Positions 23,250 through 34,749 of a stretch of DNA of 64,000 bases are shown here, piece after piece. A program made the position numbers and the translations under genes. Each line of letters begins with the position of its first letter. Within the stretch, counting starts at the first letter, position 1. Origin of the DNA: Lentinula raphanica (lineage: Eukaryota > Basidiomycota > Agaricomycetes > Agaricales > Omphalotaceae); NCBI GenBank assembly GCA_027919835.1, contig JANVFP010000003.1:434001-498000 (forward strand). The letters are read 5' to 3'. The notes beneath the pieces were generated by a model. It did not search any database. It worked only from the letters and a program-made list of their open reading frames with translations, and was not told where the DNA came from.

Positions 23250-25715
23250 TTATAACGACCTGATGATCAGAGGCAACCTAGTTTGCAAAGGCTCAACTTT
23301 CAACGACGGACGTTGCCATATCGAGGCCATCCTGAGCACCAAGAGTTCGTCCTTGGGAACGGCCAATTCGAAATGGAAGCTCCGAAGCAAGACGAACATG
23401 AAAACCTTCAGTCTAAGAGGAATCATTCGTTAGTTCCGCGAATGAAGTGAACGGAGATGGACGTCTCTTACTCGATAGATGTGAACCGCCAACCGACGCA
23501 ACCATTGGGCCCGCCCCCGAACGTCATCATGTTACTGTAGGAGCCGGGTATGGCCCGAACGCTCTCGGGAAGGTGGAGCCAGCGATTAGGCCTGACGAAC
23601 GAGGGGAGAGGTTTGTACCAGTAAGCATATAATACGAAGGAATCAGAGAAGAAATTCACAAACCTGAACTCTTGAGCATGAGGTCCCCAAGATGACTTGT
23701 CGGTATTGACCTGGTGTGAGGTAAGAGAGATTATTTGACCTTTGCGCACGCTGTAGAATACACATAATTAGTACTAGTCTTTTATGGTATGCTACATATC
23801 AGTACTATGCGAAGACTTACTGAATCTCATCATGCACAGTACCATCACTTGAATCAGTGAACGGATTAGCAAGAGGGATGATATCGTCCTGAGTTGCGAC
23901 GCGGTTGATGATCGTGATCGGCGAGTGAAGACGCAACGTCTCGCGAACGAACATGTCTAAGAAAGGAAGCCCGTTGAGCTCGTCCATAGAAGGTGTCTCG
24001 GTAGGTAGTGAGAAGATTTCTTCTCGGAGTTTAGTTTGCATGTCTTCATGGAGACAGAGTTCGAGCAAGCCCCAAGTCGCGGCAAGGCTGAAAAATGGAA
24101 TTGATCTCTGTTATACGAACATGATAAATTGATTGACATACCTAGTCGTGTCATTCCCTGCGATCAAGAACGTCGGTATCTCTAAGTAGATGATCAGAAA
24201 AGTCTCGCTCGAACAAGGAAGAGTTGGAGTAGACATACGAGCCATGACATCCGCATCACACATCCGCTCCTCCGCAGGGGTTTCTGGGCTCATGTTTGCC
24301 TTAAGAAGTAGAGACAACAAGTCCCGAGAGCTGAAACCGACATCTTTCTCTCCAGTAGCAGCTAAATGGGCCTTGTTCTCCAGCAACAATTGTCTGCACG
24401 AGCGCTGGATGCAATCTATCGACGATTTCATCGCTGGGCAGAACGAGGGTCAACACTCTTTCCGAAGGCTCTAAGCTTGTCAACTTACTCGCGTTGAGTC
24501 CAAGAGCTAAAGCGATCTAATTAAAATGTTCAAGGTAAGCTTTTGAGAGAACAAAACCCGAATGAATTACTTGCCCTCTTGATATTATCTTGGATAGTTT
24601 GAGGAAGCGCAGCAATCAGAGGCATCCAAGGGCTATCCCAGGCACCCGAATGGAACAAAATCCCAAAAGCTTCGTTCAGCTCGTTCTTTTGACCATCGTT
24701 CAAAGCATTGAGATGATAGTTGAAGCCTGCGTGTTCACATCACTGATCAGCTTATATAGAGACGAGGAACAAAAGGCAACTAACCCGTCAGCCCGATTAT
24801 GTCTACCGTAGCTTTGCTGAGCCACTGAACTGCATCGACTTCTCCGACGTCTTTTATTCCGATCTGAGCTTTCCAGATGTCTCTCAGCTAGAAAGCGCTC
24901 GCTCAAACGGCTCAGAGATAGCACCTGGTAAGAAGTACTTACTTTGTAGATTTGCTCGAAGAAAGTTTTCGTAAAATCCCGAATTTGGGGATTACCGAAG
25001 GCTGGGTTCTGAGGTCAAGCGATCAGCAAGAGATGTTCTTAAGAGCTCTGATACACAACGTGCCATGATTTTGCGCTAATCCAAGACGGCATGATTAGTT
25101 TACGCGTAGAGGAGAGATAGCCGTAGTAGGAACACTCACCTGAAGCTTATGCTGAGCGCCTTCAGCAACAATGAGTCCGGTACCTGTACGAAGATCGTTA
25201 ATACTTGAATCAGATGTCGCCGCGAAATGCTTACCGTCTCCTAGTATCATGTTGAGGAGATTTCGCATGACTGGGGGTTTGTGGTAGGTGTCACTGTTTC
25301 TGATGATATGTTGTACCGCTTTGATGTCTTTGGTATAGATACGATAACCCTGGAAGAAGGTTATGACCTAGTGTCTCCAAGAAAAACTGTACGAAGGTAT
25401 ACCCCAAAAAAGCCTCCAGCTTTGAACGTGGAGCCGTATTGTTCATGCCACTCATCTGTAGAATTTGGTTCTCCAAGAGAGGTAGTCTTACAGTGTTACC
25501 GAAATCGTCAGCATGGGCATTTGTCAACATCATTGATAGCTTACGTTGGACCATATCTCTTTCTGGTGCCCAAAGAGCCAGCCAGGACTGGGAGGACCGG
25601 GAAGAGGCAACTTCGAAGAAGTGAGTCGGGAATAAACCCATTGAGCTGTTTTCAGGAGAAAGTAAGCGACAATGCCAATCAGCACTAGAGCTACAAGTTT
25701 CGGAAGATACTGCAT
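23250..25715 (-). CDS. Cytochrome P450 monooxygenase, microsomal
   Basis: Multi-exon P450. The N-terminus from 25715 has a membrane anchor (LPKLVALVLIGIVAYFLL) and the Pro-rich hinge LPLPGPPSPGWLFGH. Downstream pieces in order are DEWHEQYGSTFKAGGFFG, YTKDIKAVQHIIRN, the I-helix FLIAGNDTTR, the K-helix FVRETLRLHSPI (ExxR), the PERF region RPNRWLHLPESVRAIPG and the heme loop FGGGPNGCVGW with its Cys ligand. The last exon gives LKVFMFVLLRSFHFELAVP, ending at 23250. It acts at the ER with a P450 reductase. The CYP family and substrate are not assigned. It starts divergently from the thiolase gene, with a MITE between them. Confidence 0.92.
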
Positions 25716-26936
25716 CGATTTCTAAGAGAGAAAAGTGGGAAGACTTACATTTTCCAAGTGCTTTAACAACTCTTGGCAACCTGGAAAGCCCTAGGTACGA
25801 TTGTCAAATCGTCAAAGAGTAATCAGAGATGAAATTCTGGAATTATGTAAGCGCAGATCCGGAAGCAATTTCAGGACCCCCGATAATACGGTTAGAGGTG
25901 CAGTGCCGAGGGTGACCCGATTTAGCCCTTTTTTTCTGGCAAGTTGACAGCCAAAATTGGCCCTTTTCACAGGACCTCAGATTTTGAGCCCAAATTTTGC
26001 CCTTTTTGTATCATTCATCCAAAATTTTCGGAACCAAGCCGGAACGGCTTGGAGTTCAACAACGGCTAGAAAAAAGCTCTTTCAGAGCTTGTCTACAAAG
26101 ATTTTAGCAGTAGAGAAGTAAGAAAAACATTACCCAAGACACTTGCCAAGTTCTTCTGCTCAGCACTGTCAGACCTCAAAATTTTGCTGTCTTGCAACAG
26201 ACATACAAGATTTTTTGGCATTTTTTGACCTCCAGTGTACCGCAGATGTGAGTGAAATTTGGTCCAAATTTAGCCCTTTGCATCAGACCTGGTCAAAAAT
26301 TTTGCCCAAATTTAGCCCTTTGGGACCTGAACCTCTGACCGTATTAGCGGGGGTCCTGCAATTTCAAGGCAACCGCAAAATTTCGGCAGAAATTCGGAAT
26401 GAAGTTTGAACAGAAATCCTGGCAATGATCTCCTCAAACGTATTTCCAAGCCCTCTCAAGTCCCTGCATCCTTTTCAGCCTTTCAAGGTGAGAAAAGTGG
26501 ATGGAATATATGTCTCTCAGTTCTGATGTCCATCGAAGGTCACTCACGCTCTTTTGCCAATCCAAGAGCATGAGCTTGGAAGTTACAAAGAGGACCGCAG
26601 AAAATTGTTCTTAGACTCATATAAATTCGATCGTACTGCAGTGCACCATATGGCAAACCCCTGCGGTACCCCACTCCTCGGTGGATTTCTATCGATGCAA
26701 CTTGTCCTTTTTCAAAATCCGAGAGAATCCGAGCCAATTCAGCGTTGCCTTTTGCTGGCGCGTCGCCTCCCTCCCTATGTTTTACTCCATTGGTATGAGA
26801 CGGTAGTCATCCGTCGTCAACTCTGCTCTTCTGAGTAGAAGATATCAAATAAAATCCGCAATATACGCCTACCTCAGAAATAACGAGCCCAAGTCAGCCA
26901 TTTTCGTGTTTTCAACCCACCTCAGTCTTTCTCAAC
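25716..26936. other. Divergent promoter region of P450 and thiolase
   Basis: 1.2 kb between two divergent genes, of which 485 bp is a MITE (25873-26357). The rest shows no coding exon. Confidence 0.45.
25873..26357. mobile_element. MITE with AGGACC terminus and 8-bp target duplication
   Basis: 485-bp non-autonomous element. The ends match over about 31 bp with three mismatches (left AGGACCCCCGATAATACGGT; the right complement differs by A to C at position 11). The perfect 8-bp direct repeat GCAATTTC flanks it (25865-25872, 26358-26365). Inside, TTAGCCCTTT-like motifs recur near both ends (near 25920, 25958, 25997, 26270 and 26312). No protein is encoded. Short open frames inside it are not genes. 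Confidence 0.9.
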
Positions 26937-28416
26937 ATGTCCACCGCAAGAACCAGAATATTGGAGAAGAACGATGATGATGTTGTCATCGTCTCTGCTG
27001 TCCGTTCAGCCATGACCAAGGTGAGGATCTGTCCCGGCCAGCATCTTCTTCTTTCCTTCCTAAGATTGCGTTCATGATTTTTTACCAGTCCAAAAGGGGT
27101 GGCTTCAAGCACACTCGACCGGAAGAAATTCTCATGAATGTCCTCAAGCACACCTTTACTTCGACCAAGCTCGATCCAGGACTCATTGAGGATATCGTTG
27201 TGGGTAATGTCCTTCCTCCATCTGGTGGAGCGAGCATTGCACGTATGGCGGCCATTGCTGCTGGTATTCCCATCGAAACGCCCATATCGACTGTAAACCG
27301 ACAATGTGCAAGTGGCCTTACTGCGGTAAACCAAATCGCCAACAGTATTAAGTGTGGACAAATTGACATTGGTATCGGTAGGTTGTCCCCACCTTGCTCC
27401 TTGCTCCTGTACGAGTTGTACTTACTCGTTTCAATTAATTAGGCGCTGGCGTCGAATCCATGACATTCAGCTTCGGACCAGCCGCCATCCCGGATGGGTT
27501 TTCCGAAGTCGTCTGCAAGACGCAGGAAGCCGCCCACTGTCTCATTCCCATGGGTATCACTTCTGAGAACATCGCCTCTGATTACAACATTTCCCGAAAG
27601 ACACAAGATACCTTCGCTGCTATCTCCTGCCAAAAGGCGGCTGCGGCGCAGAAAGCCAAGCTTTTTGAGCTAGAAATTCTTCCTATTGAAGTCACGCAGG
27701 AGTCCTCTGACGGTAAGAAGGAAACTGTCCTCGTCGACCGCGATGACGGTATCAGGGATGGAGTCACCGTTGAAAGTCTCTCCAAGCTGAAGCCCGCGTT
27801 TAAGAAGGATGGGTCTACTACAGCGGGCAATGCCAGTCAAGTAACGGATGGCGCTGCGGCTGTCCTATTGGCTAGACGAAGCGTTGCCAAGCAGCTTGGG
27901 CTGCCGATAGTGGGTAAGTTCGTTTCCGTGCAAGCAGTAGGCGTTCCTCCTCGAATTATGGGTGTCGGCCCCGCGTATGCCATTCCTCGTGTGAGTCATT
28001 AAACAATATCTGCTTGAAGCTCTTGTTTCATCCATCATCGAATTGTACAGCTTCTCAAGAAGAATGGTCTCAACATGTCAGATATCGATTTCTTCGAGAT
28101 CAATGAGGCATTTGCGTCTCAAGCACTATGGTCCTGCGAAAAGCTCGGTCTTCCGTGGAACGAAACTGGACTTCACGGCAAGGTCAATCGTTGGGGAGGT
28201 GCGATCGCTCTTGGACACCCCCTCGGATGCAGTAAGCGACCTTATTTTATTCCGTTTGGTCACTTTACTTACAGTCGTTCGTCTTCATTAGCTGGCGCGC
28301 GCCTCATCTCCACGGGTCTCAACATTGCTAAGCACGATGATGAGAAACTTTTTGTCATAAGTATGGGCAACTTCAGTGGAATGGGAGTGGCGGGGCTTTT
28401 CGTGAACGAACAATGA
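26937..28416 (+). CDS. 3-ketoacyl-CoA thiolase (beta-oxidation type)
   Basis: Thiolase-family enzyme that cleaves 3-ketoacyl-CoA to acetyl-CoA and a shortened acyl-CoA. Five exons join in phase. Features are [14 protein letters not shown] near the N-terminus, the nucleophile Cys in [20 protein letters not shown], the mid block [11 protein letters not shown], and the C-terminal GHPLGCTGARLI formed across the last intron and carrying the second catalytic Cys. It resembles the peroxisomal Pot1/ACAA1 group. The N-terminus [15 protein letters not shown] is shorter than in that group and shows no convincing PTS2, and the C-terminus FVNEQ is not PTS1, so its compartment is uncertain. Confidence 0.92.
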
Positions 28417-28724
28417 AGATGGACACGGCGTTGAAACTAACTGTAAAGTCTGTATGTATCCCTCCCCGCCGACATCTGAGTCGCTGCGAGCTCAGCTTAC
28501 TGTATGCGGTTTCATCTTGGGCTTTTTGTATAGAATGGCTCGTATAATACAGTGCCAAAATCAGTTATTTTCGAGCATTGGACTCCCTGTACCAGTAGTC
28601 ACCGTGTGAAAATCCCGACGAGTGTCGCTCACGTGGTACAAAATGAGTCAATACACGCGGCGGAAGAATTGAATCTGAATTCAATCGTGCCACCCCTCTC
28701 TTTGTTCTTTGTTCTTCGTCCATC
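28417..28724. other. Intergenic region carrying the first F-box promoter block
   Basis: 308 bp between the thiolase stop and the first F-box ATG. It contains the CACGTG/TGAGTCA block at 28630-28660. Confidence 0.5.
28630..28660 (+). promoter_or_regulatory. Promoter block of F-box copy 1: CACGTG + TGAGTCA
   Basis: CACGTG (28630-28635, a bHLH E-box), TGAGTCA (28644-28650, an AP-1/Gcn4 bZIP site) and CACGCGG follow each other 95 bp upstream of the ATG. The same block, order and spacing precede the two paralogues. Confidence 0.65.
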
Positions 28725-31394
28725 ATGCTTCGACGTTCTCAAAGATTCCAAACCAAGAAGGATGCTCCAGACGGCGTACAAATGCAAGAGATGCCAGCTG
28801 CCTCAGGATCGAACTCCGCCGCCGGTTCTAAACGTACAAGGGACGATGAGGACGACAATGAAAGTCAGGATGAAGATCATGAAGAGGAAGACGATGAAGA
28901 TGACGATGACGACGACGATGCTCCGAAGAGGAAAAGGAAGAGATCTAAGAAGACTGCAAAAGCATCTGCTCCTTCTATCACAGGCGGGCCACTTCCTCGA
29001 ACGACCAGGAAAAAGCGCATTCCAGACCAATTCAGGGGAGTTCGTGGAAAATTGGGACTCCTGGGAAATTTGGTCAAGGATATGCCACTGGATGTGATCC
29101 TTGAGGTATTCATCTGCTGTTGATCTTCTGTGCCACTCCAACTGATTTCTTCGGCGTACTTAGATTTTCTGTTACCTTGAGCCCAGAGATCTTCTTCGGC
29201 TGGCGCGTACAACCAAAGAATTTCGTGGTATCCTGATGAGTAAGACTTCGGAGGGCATTTGGCGCATTGCTCGTGGGAACGTGGAAGGGCTGCCGCCTCG
29301 TCCAGATGATCTCAACGAGCCCCAATATGCAAACTTGCTTTTCGAACCCTATTGTCATGTAAGCTTACAGAACTAGACGGATTAGTTGAAGCATGAACTA
29401 TGCTAAAATCATTCAGGTCTGCCTGAACTACGGACGCTGCGAGAATGTTCTGTGGAATTTTCGTATGCGGTCATGTCAGAAATGCTTGCGGACGTGCGTT
29501 ATCTCTGTTCTCTCCATAATTTAATCTTTTTAAAGTCACTCAAGATTTCCTAAACTGTCGTTGTCGCAGAGGGACCATTTTCTGATAAGATATGGCGGCA
29601 TCATTCCAATGGAGTCGGTCAGAATTAATTCTCGTCAGTCCAGTTTCTTACGCGATGTCATCGTTCACTGAAAATCGCAACTTGATTTTTAAAGCGCGAA
29701 GTAGGTATATCACGCACACCCAAATCTCACAACGATATCAAGCAGAGTATGATGCGATCGAAAAAGCAGAAGACCGCGATGCATGGCTCATCCGCAAGAG
29801 CCGCGAGCGTGTCGCCATCGAGCAGGTGAGTTGAACCATCTTGGCATGCCTACTAGTCTCTCAGGTAGCACTCCAGCATAATAAACAATGCGCAGACTGG
29901 TTTGCGAAGAGTTTGCGAACTCGTGTTGATGAACTCGACGCTCTACGAAATGATAGAAAGGCAGCGTGAGTCGGTCCCCTTGCACATATACATCAACATT
30001 CAGTCGGTTTCATGCAGAATCCTCGTTCGACTTGAAAAAATTGGTTGGCGCGACGAAGCCGAGATAGTCATGGAACATGAGCTATTCATTGATGTTGATA
30101 ACAGCGACCGCTTCAGCAATCACAGATGCGTGAAGCAGCCAAAGAAGCTCACTGATTACGGTATGTAGGATTCAAGTCAACTCAAAGCGAAGCCTGATCT
30201 GTTTCCATCAAGGTTGGCATTCCATAAAAGACGACCTAGTGAACTTTCTCTCAAGATGTAGAGATGTGCGCAGAGCTCATGAACGAGAAACCGTTCTTAC
30301 TTCCCGCGTCTCCCGCACTAAGAAGATTTATGATGCCATTCTCCTGAAATCTGATCTTCGAGAACCTTTCCCGACCATTGGCGACATTCTTTGCCATCGG
30401 GTCTTCCAAGCTCTGATATGGGAGACTTCTGAAGACGAAGATTTGACGGAAGACTTTCTCCATTCAAAACTCCTTGAACATCTGCCTGAGATCAAGAAGG
30501 AATGGCGGGTCATAGCAGACCAGAAACTTCTGGAAATCCTACAAAAGTCTCGCCCTTCAGCCGCAATCAGCGAATTGCATCTAGTGACCACGACCTTCCG
30601 TTGCAATGGTTGTTATCAGTATCCCCTGTACTATTCTCAGCTCTTTCACCACTATTGCTCCACGGCTCGGTCTTTTCCGAACAACGTCCAGCGTCCACCT
30701 ATCACTGTCAGGTGCAATGGGCCATGGTCACATCTCTCATTCGAATTCAGCGACAGAGATTCATCCAACGGCAGAGGTTCGTCTCTTGCAACCAAAGTTG
30801 TAGAGGCCTGTTCGCTGGATCCTAGTACAGCGACATATCAAGATGTATACGATGCCAATCCGCTCTTTGAATGTACAACATGCAAAGGGCATGGGCAGTA
30901 TTGGAATGGTGGTCGGTGTTTCATGCGTTGGCCACTTCCGGTAAGCAATGTAGTTTTTATTTCGATGCTCTTGCAAATACTAACATGTTCATCTCGTAGC
31001 TTGTCCATCCTCCACACCATGATCTTACTATCAATGCCTTGAACGATGAAGAAATGGAGAAAGTTATCGCCTGTGAACCAACGATCTCTAGCCACTCCAG
31101 TATACGTTGTGCTCACTGTCACGAGACGACTTGTGTCGATGATATGATTAGACACCTGAAAAGCGAGTACGTGGTACTTATCTCTCGTAGTGTTCAATGC
31201 AAACTGACGATATTGCAGACACTCGGATGTTCTTGATTTCCCAGAGTCTGAGAAGCCTTTGAAGCTTCAAGCACTTCGCGCGCATTGGTATTGGAACCCT
31301 CGCACGCACCTAAGTGGTAGGGGCGAGCCTTTCCGTTATACAGAAGAACCGAGCTCTCAGACTTCCCATGTTGCGACTGTTGTTAACATATAGG
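28725..31394 (+). CDS. F-box protein with Cys/His clusters, tandem copy 1
   Basis: About ten exons. The N-terminus MLRRSQRFQTKK is followed by a long Asp/Glu run, a Lys/Arg-rich nuclear-signal-like stretch (KRKRKRSKK), and an F-box split by an intron: KDMPLDVILE|IFCYLEPRDLLRLARTTKEF. F-boxes bind Skp1 in SCF ubiquitin ligases. Possible metal-binding clusters follow: YCHVCLNYGRCENVLWN with RSCQKCL; CNGC..YYSQLFHHYC; FECTTC; CAHCHETTCVDDMIRHLKSEH, which is C2H2-like. The last exon gives HWYWNPRTHLSG.. and stops at 31394. All splice joins checked are in phase. The middle exon near 29580 is the most diverged and its boundaries are least certain. The target is unknown; a substrate-recruiting E3 adaptor is inferred. 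Confidence 0.8.
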
Positions 31395-31727
31395 CTTTTG
31401 TACCAAGTATTACCACAATCATCATTATGCTATCACTATATACTCAGGACAAATGAACTCGGCAGATCCGTAAGGACTCGATTATCTACTAATGCGAAAT
31501 GGGGTCGTGGTCTGAGCTGGGACTTTCGACGTGGGTCGATTTCTGCATGAGTACAACGGTCGCGCCAGAGATGTTCCACAGATTTACAGGGCATAGTCTT
31601 TTGACTATAGTGAACACAGGTCAAGCTCATTGTAAGCAGCATTCCACTTCGAACCCAATCAGCCTCGTAAGATTCAGTAAGGGGTATCATTGAGGCAGTA
31701 CTAGTAGTAGTCCGCTACATGACCATT

Positions 31728-31998
31728 CATCAGGAAAAATATTCTCATCTCTAGAGTCCCCAGAGATACCCCCCAATTCCTAGGTAGTCTCAGAGCACCT
31801 AAAGTATCTGAGTGCTTTGAGGCTTCTAAAAATTCTCTGGGTGCTTTCAGGTGCTTTCAGATGCTTTCAGATGCTTTCAGGATCTTTCAGGATCTCTAGG
31901 ATGTTTTTTGATCTTTAAAAGCTCACAAAAATCTCTGGGCAGCCTAGGAATTGGGGGTATCTCTGGGGACTCTAGAGATGAAAATATTTTTCCTGATG
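31728..31998. mobile_element. Short inverted-repeat element (271 bp)
   Basis: Both ends begin CATCAGGAAAAATATT and continue as near-identical inverted repeats for about 56 bp (one mismatch and one indel; both include CTCTAGAGTCCCCAGAGAT). The centre holds a run of GCTTTCAG(A/G)T-type short repeats (31850-31905). It resembles a MITE, but I see no clear target-site duplication. Confidence 0.75.
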
Positions 31999-32058
31999 TT
32001 TGGCATTGACATCGCACGCGTTTTAGGGGTTGTTCGGTGACGTCCTGTGAGTCGCGCT

Positions 32059-32088
32059 CACGTGGTAAAAATGAGTCACGGCACGCGG
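32059..32088 (+). promoter_or_regulatory. Promoter block of F-box copy 2: CACGTG + TGAGTCA
   Basis: CACGTG (32059-32064) and TGAGTCA (32072-32078), then CACGCGG, 95 bp upstream of the ATG, exactly as in copy 1. Confidence 0.65.
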
Positions 32089-32153
32089 ACAAGATCCTAT
32101 TTATTCAATAGTTCTAACTTTCTTTTGTCTTCGCCCATCATCACCTCCTCACC

Positions 32154-34749
32154 ATGGTTAGACGTTCTCAAAGAGTTCAGGACAAGAAAGCTGCTTCAGG
32201 CGACGTCCAAATGAAGGATTCGCCAACTGATGCCTCAGGATCAAAATCTCTCGCTGGGCTCAAGCGTACATGGGACGACGAGGACGACAATGCAAATTTG
32301 GAAGAAGAATACGACGACAATGATGACGACTTACCGAAGAGGAAAAAGAAGAGAACCAAGAAGACACCCTCTACGAAGTCAACAGCGGCCTCCAATACCG
32401 ACGTGCCATTTTCCGAGCCGAGCAAGAGACAACGTATGCCAGAACAATTCAGAAAAGTTCGAGGGAAATTGGGACTGCTGGAGAAACTGGCGAAGGATAT
32501 GCCATTGGATGTAATCCTTGAGGTATTGCCTGATCATCCCTTATTCAACTCTCAAATGACTTCTTTGCCTAGATCTTTTGTTATCTTGAGCCAAGAGACC
32601 TTCTACGGCTAGCGCGCACAACCAAGGATCTGCGTGGTATCTTAATGAGCAGATCTTCAGAGAATATTTGGCGCATCGCTCGTGGAAATGTGGAAGGGTT
32701 GCCACCCTGTCCGGTCGACCTCAATGAACCCCAATATGCAAACCTACTTTTTGAATCATACTGTCATGTGAGTCTGCAGATCTACATGTTATTGGGAGTA
32801 TTCTAACCTCCTACAGGTCTGTATGCGCTCTGGTCGCTGCGATAACATACTGTGGAACTTTCGTATGCGGTCGTGTCAGAAATGTTTGCATACGTATGAT
32901 GCTTTTGCCTTCCATGGTTTCACGGTTCTCAAATCATTTCAGCTTTCAAATGGCCGGTGGACATCTCGATCCCCACCCTCTGAATCAGCATAGGGTTGAA
33001 ATTATTCCACAGGAATGTGTCAGGTTAGGCTCATGTCAGTTCACGTTTAGATTGCGCTTTATAATGTTGTAAACTGAAAACATAAACCAGCTCACAGAAA
33101 ATGCCACTATTATATCCGCAACACAGAGATCGAACAACGCTACAAAGCAGAATATGATGCAATTGAAACGCAAGAAGATCGTGATGCATGGATTAGCCGT
33201 AAGAAAGACGAGCGTCTTGCAATCAAGAAGGTGAGATCGTTTTATTATTCATGGCGTCCTCCGAATCTTATACATCTTTGCAGAACAATCAACTATGCGC
33301 AGATTGGGTCAAGAAGAGTTTGCAAAACCGTGCCAATGAACTTGCTGCTCTGCGAAAAGATAGAAAGGCAGCGTTAGTCATAAGTCATTCTTACAGTACG
33401 ATCTGATACATAACTCGTTGCCACAGAATCCTCAGCCGACTCGGAGAAATCGGATGGCGCGATGAAGCTGAGACGATCATACGCGGCTCCCCTCACGACG
33501 ACGACCCTTTTAGCAACCTCAAATCGGTGCGGCAGCCCAAAAATCTTACTGACCACGGTACGCTGGATCCAAATGATACAAATTCTTACTTACATGGTTT
33601 CTGCGCAAGGTTGGCGTTCGATTAGAGATGAACTCGTCAAATTTCTCTCGGATGCTAAAGATGAGCGTCTAGCTCAAGAACGAAAGGCTCTTCTTTCACA
33701 CCGTGTAACTCTCGCTCGCGACACATATAATGCCATCCGTTCGAAATCTGATCTTCGAGAACCTTTTCCAACCAATGGCGACATCCTTTGCAATCAGATT
33801 TTCCGAACGTTGATTTGGGACACTCCTGAAGATGTTGATTTGACGGTGGATCTCTTCGAGTCGAGACTTCTTGAGCATTTGCCAGAGATTCTGGCAGAAT
33901 GGCGGGCTGCAATAGATCAGCAGCTTGTGGCCATCATGCAAAAGTCTCGTCCTACAGCCACAATCAGCGATTTGCATCTAGCAACAACGATCTTCGACTG
34001 CACGAGATGTCACCGACCCCCTTTGTACTATTCTCAGCTCTTTTATCACCAGTGCTGCCAAGATCGAAGCATAAGTCCTTTCGATGATCTTGTCAACAAT
34101 CTACCAGTCAATTGCGATGGTCCATGGTCACCTGTTTCACTTTCATTCAGCAACACCCAATCGAATCGAGCAAAAACACTTGTGGAAGCGTGTTCGCTTG
34201 ATCCTAGCACTGCGACACTTCAAGATATGTATGACACCAATCCCCTCTTCGAATGTGCCCCCTGCTTCAAACGCAATCTGCACGATTGGGACGGTGGTCG
34301 TTTGTTCATGCGTTGGCCAATTGCAGTAAGTGATTCCATCGGTGCCTGCTTCATACACTAACCCTGCGATACATCAGCTTGATCATCACGTTCTGCAAGG
34401 CCATGAGGTGCTCATCCATCCCCTTACCACCAATCACTTGGGCATTGAGGAAGAGCGGAATGTACTTGCCTGCGAACCGGATAGCGATAGTAGTAGCCAT
34501 TTGCCTCTGTGTTGCGCTCATTGTCACAAGCCGGCGAATCGCTGGAGTATCATAGGGCACCTCAAAGCTGAGTTCGTGCGGATTGATTCCTTATCCTACT
34601 TCATACATTGACAACGCCGTTGCAGACATAACGATTTGGTAGATTTTACAGATTCCGACAAACTTCCAGCACTTGGTAGGCATTGGTATTGGCACCCCCG
34701 CCTTCCGCTTTATCTCATGGGGCAGTCTTTCCGATATAAGACAATTTGA
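32154..34749 (+). CDS. F-box protein with Cys/His clusters, tandem copy 2
   Basis: Paralogue of 28725-31394 with the same exon plan. It starts MVRRSQRVQDKKAAS, then has an acidic run, KRKKKRTKK and RMPEQFRKVRGKLGLLEK. The F-box KDMPLDVILE|IFCYLEPRDLLRLARTTKDL again spans an intron. Clusters are C..CMRSGRCDNILWNFRMRS..CQKC, FDCTRCHRPPLYYSQLFYHQCC, FECAPC and CCAHCHKPANRWSIIGHLKAEH. The C-terminus HWYWHPRLPLYLMGQSFRYK is shorter than in copies 1 and 3. I could join every exon in phase with no stop, so it looks functional. The exon after 33100 uses the acceptor ..CTCACAG to give RKCHYYIRNTEIEQRY. Confidence 0.82.

Larger units (their letters stand above)
31395..32153. other. Intergenic region between F-box copies 1 and 2
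   Basis: Contains the inverted-repeat element 31728-31998 and the copy-2 promoter block. No other coding sequence. Confidence 0.5.

Noticed and set aside
26143..26409. 88-codon plus-strand frame
   Set aside because: Mostly inside the MITE and made of its repeats, so not a gene.
28860..28925. GAT/GAC/GAA-rich run considered as a simple-sequence repeat only
   Set aside because: It is the coding sequence of the acidic run of F-box copy 1 and is kept, with variation, in copies 2 and 3.
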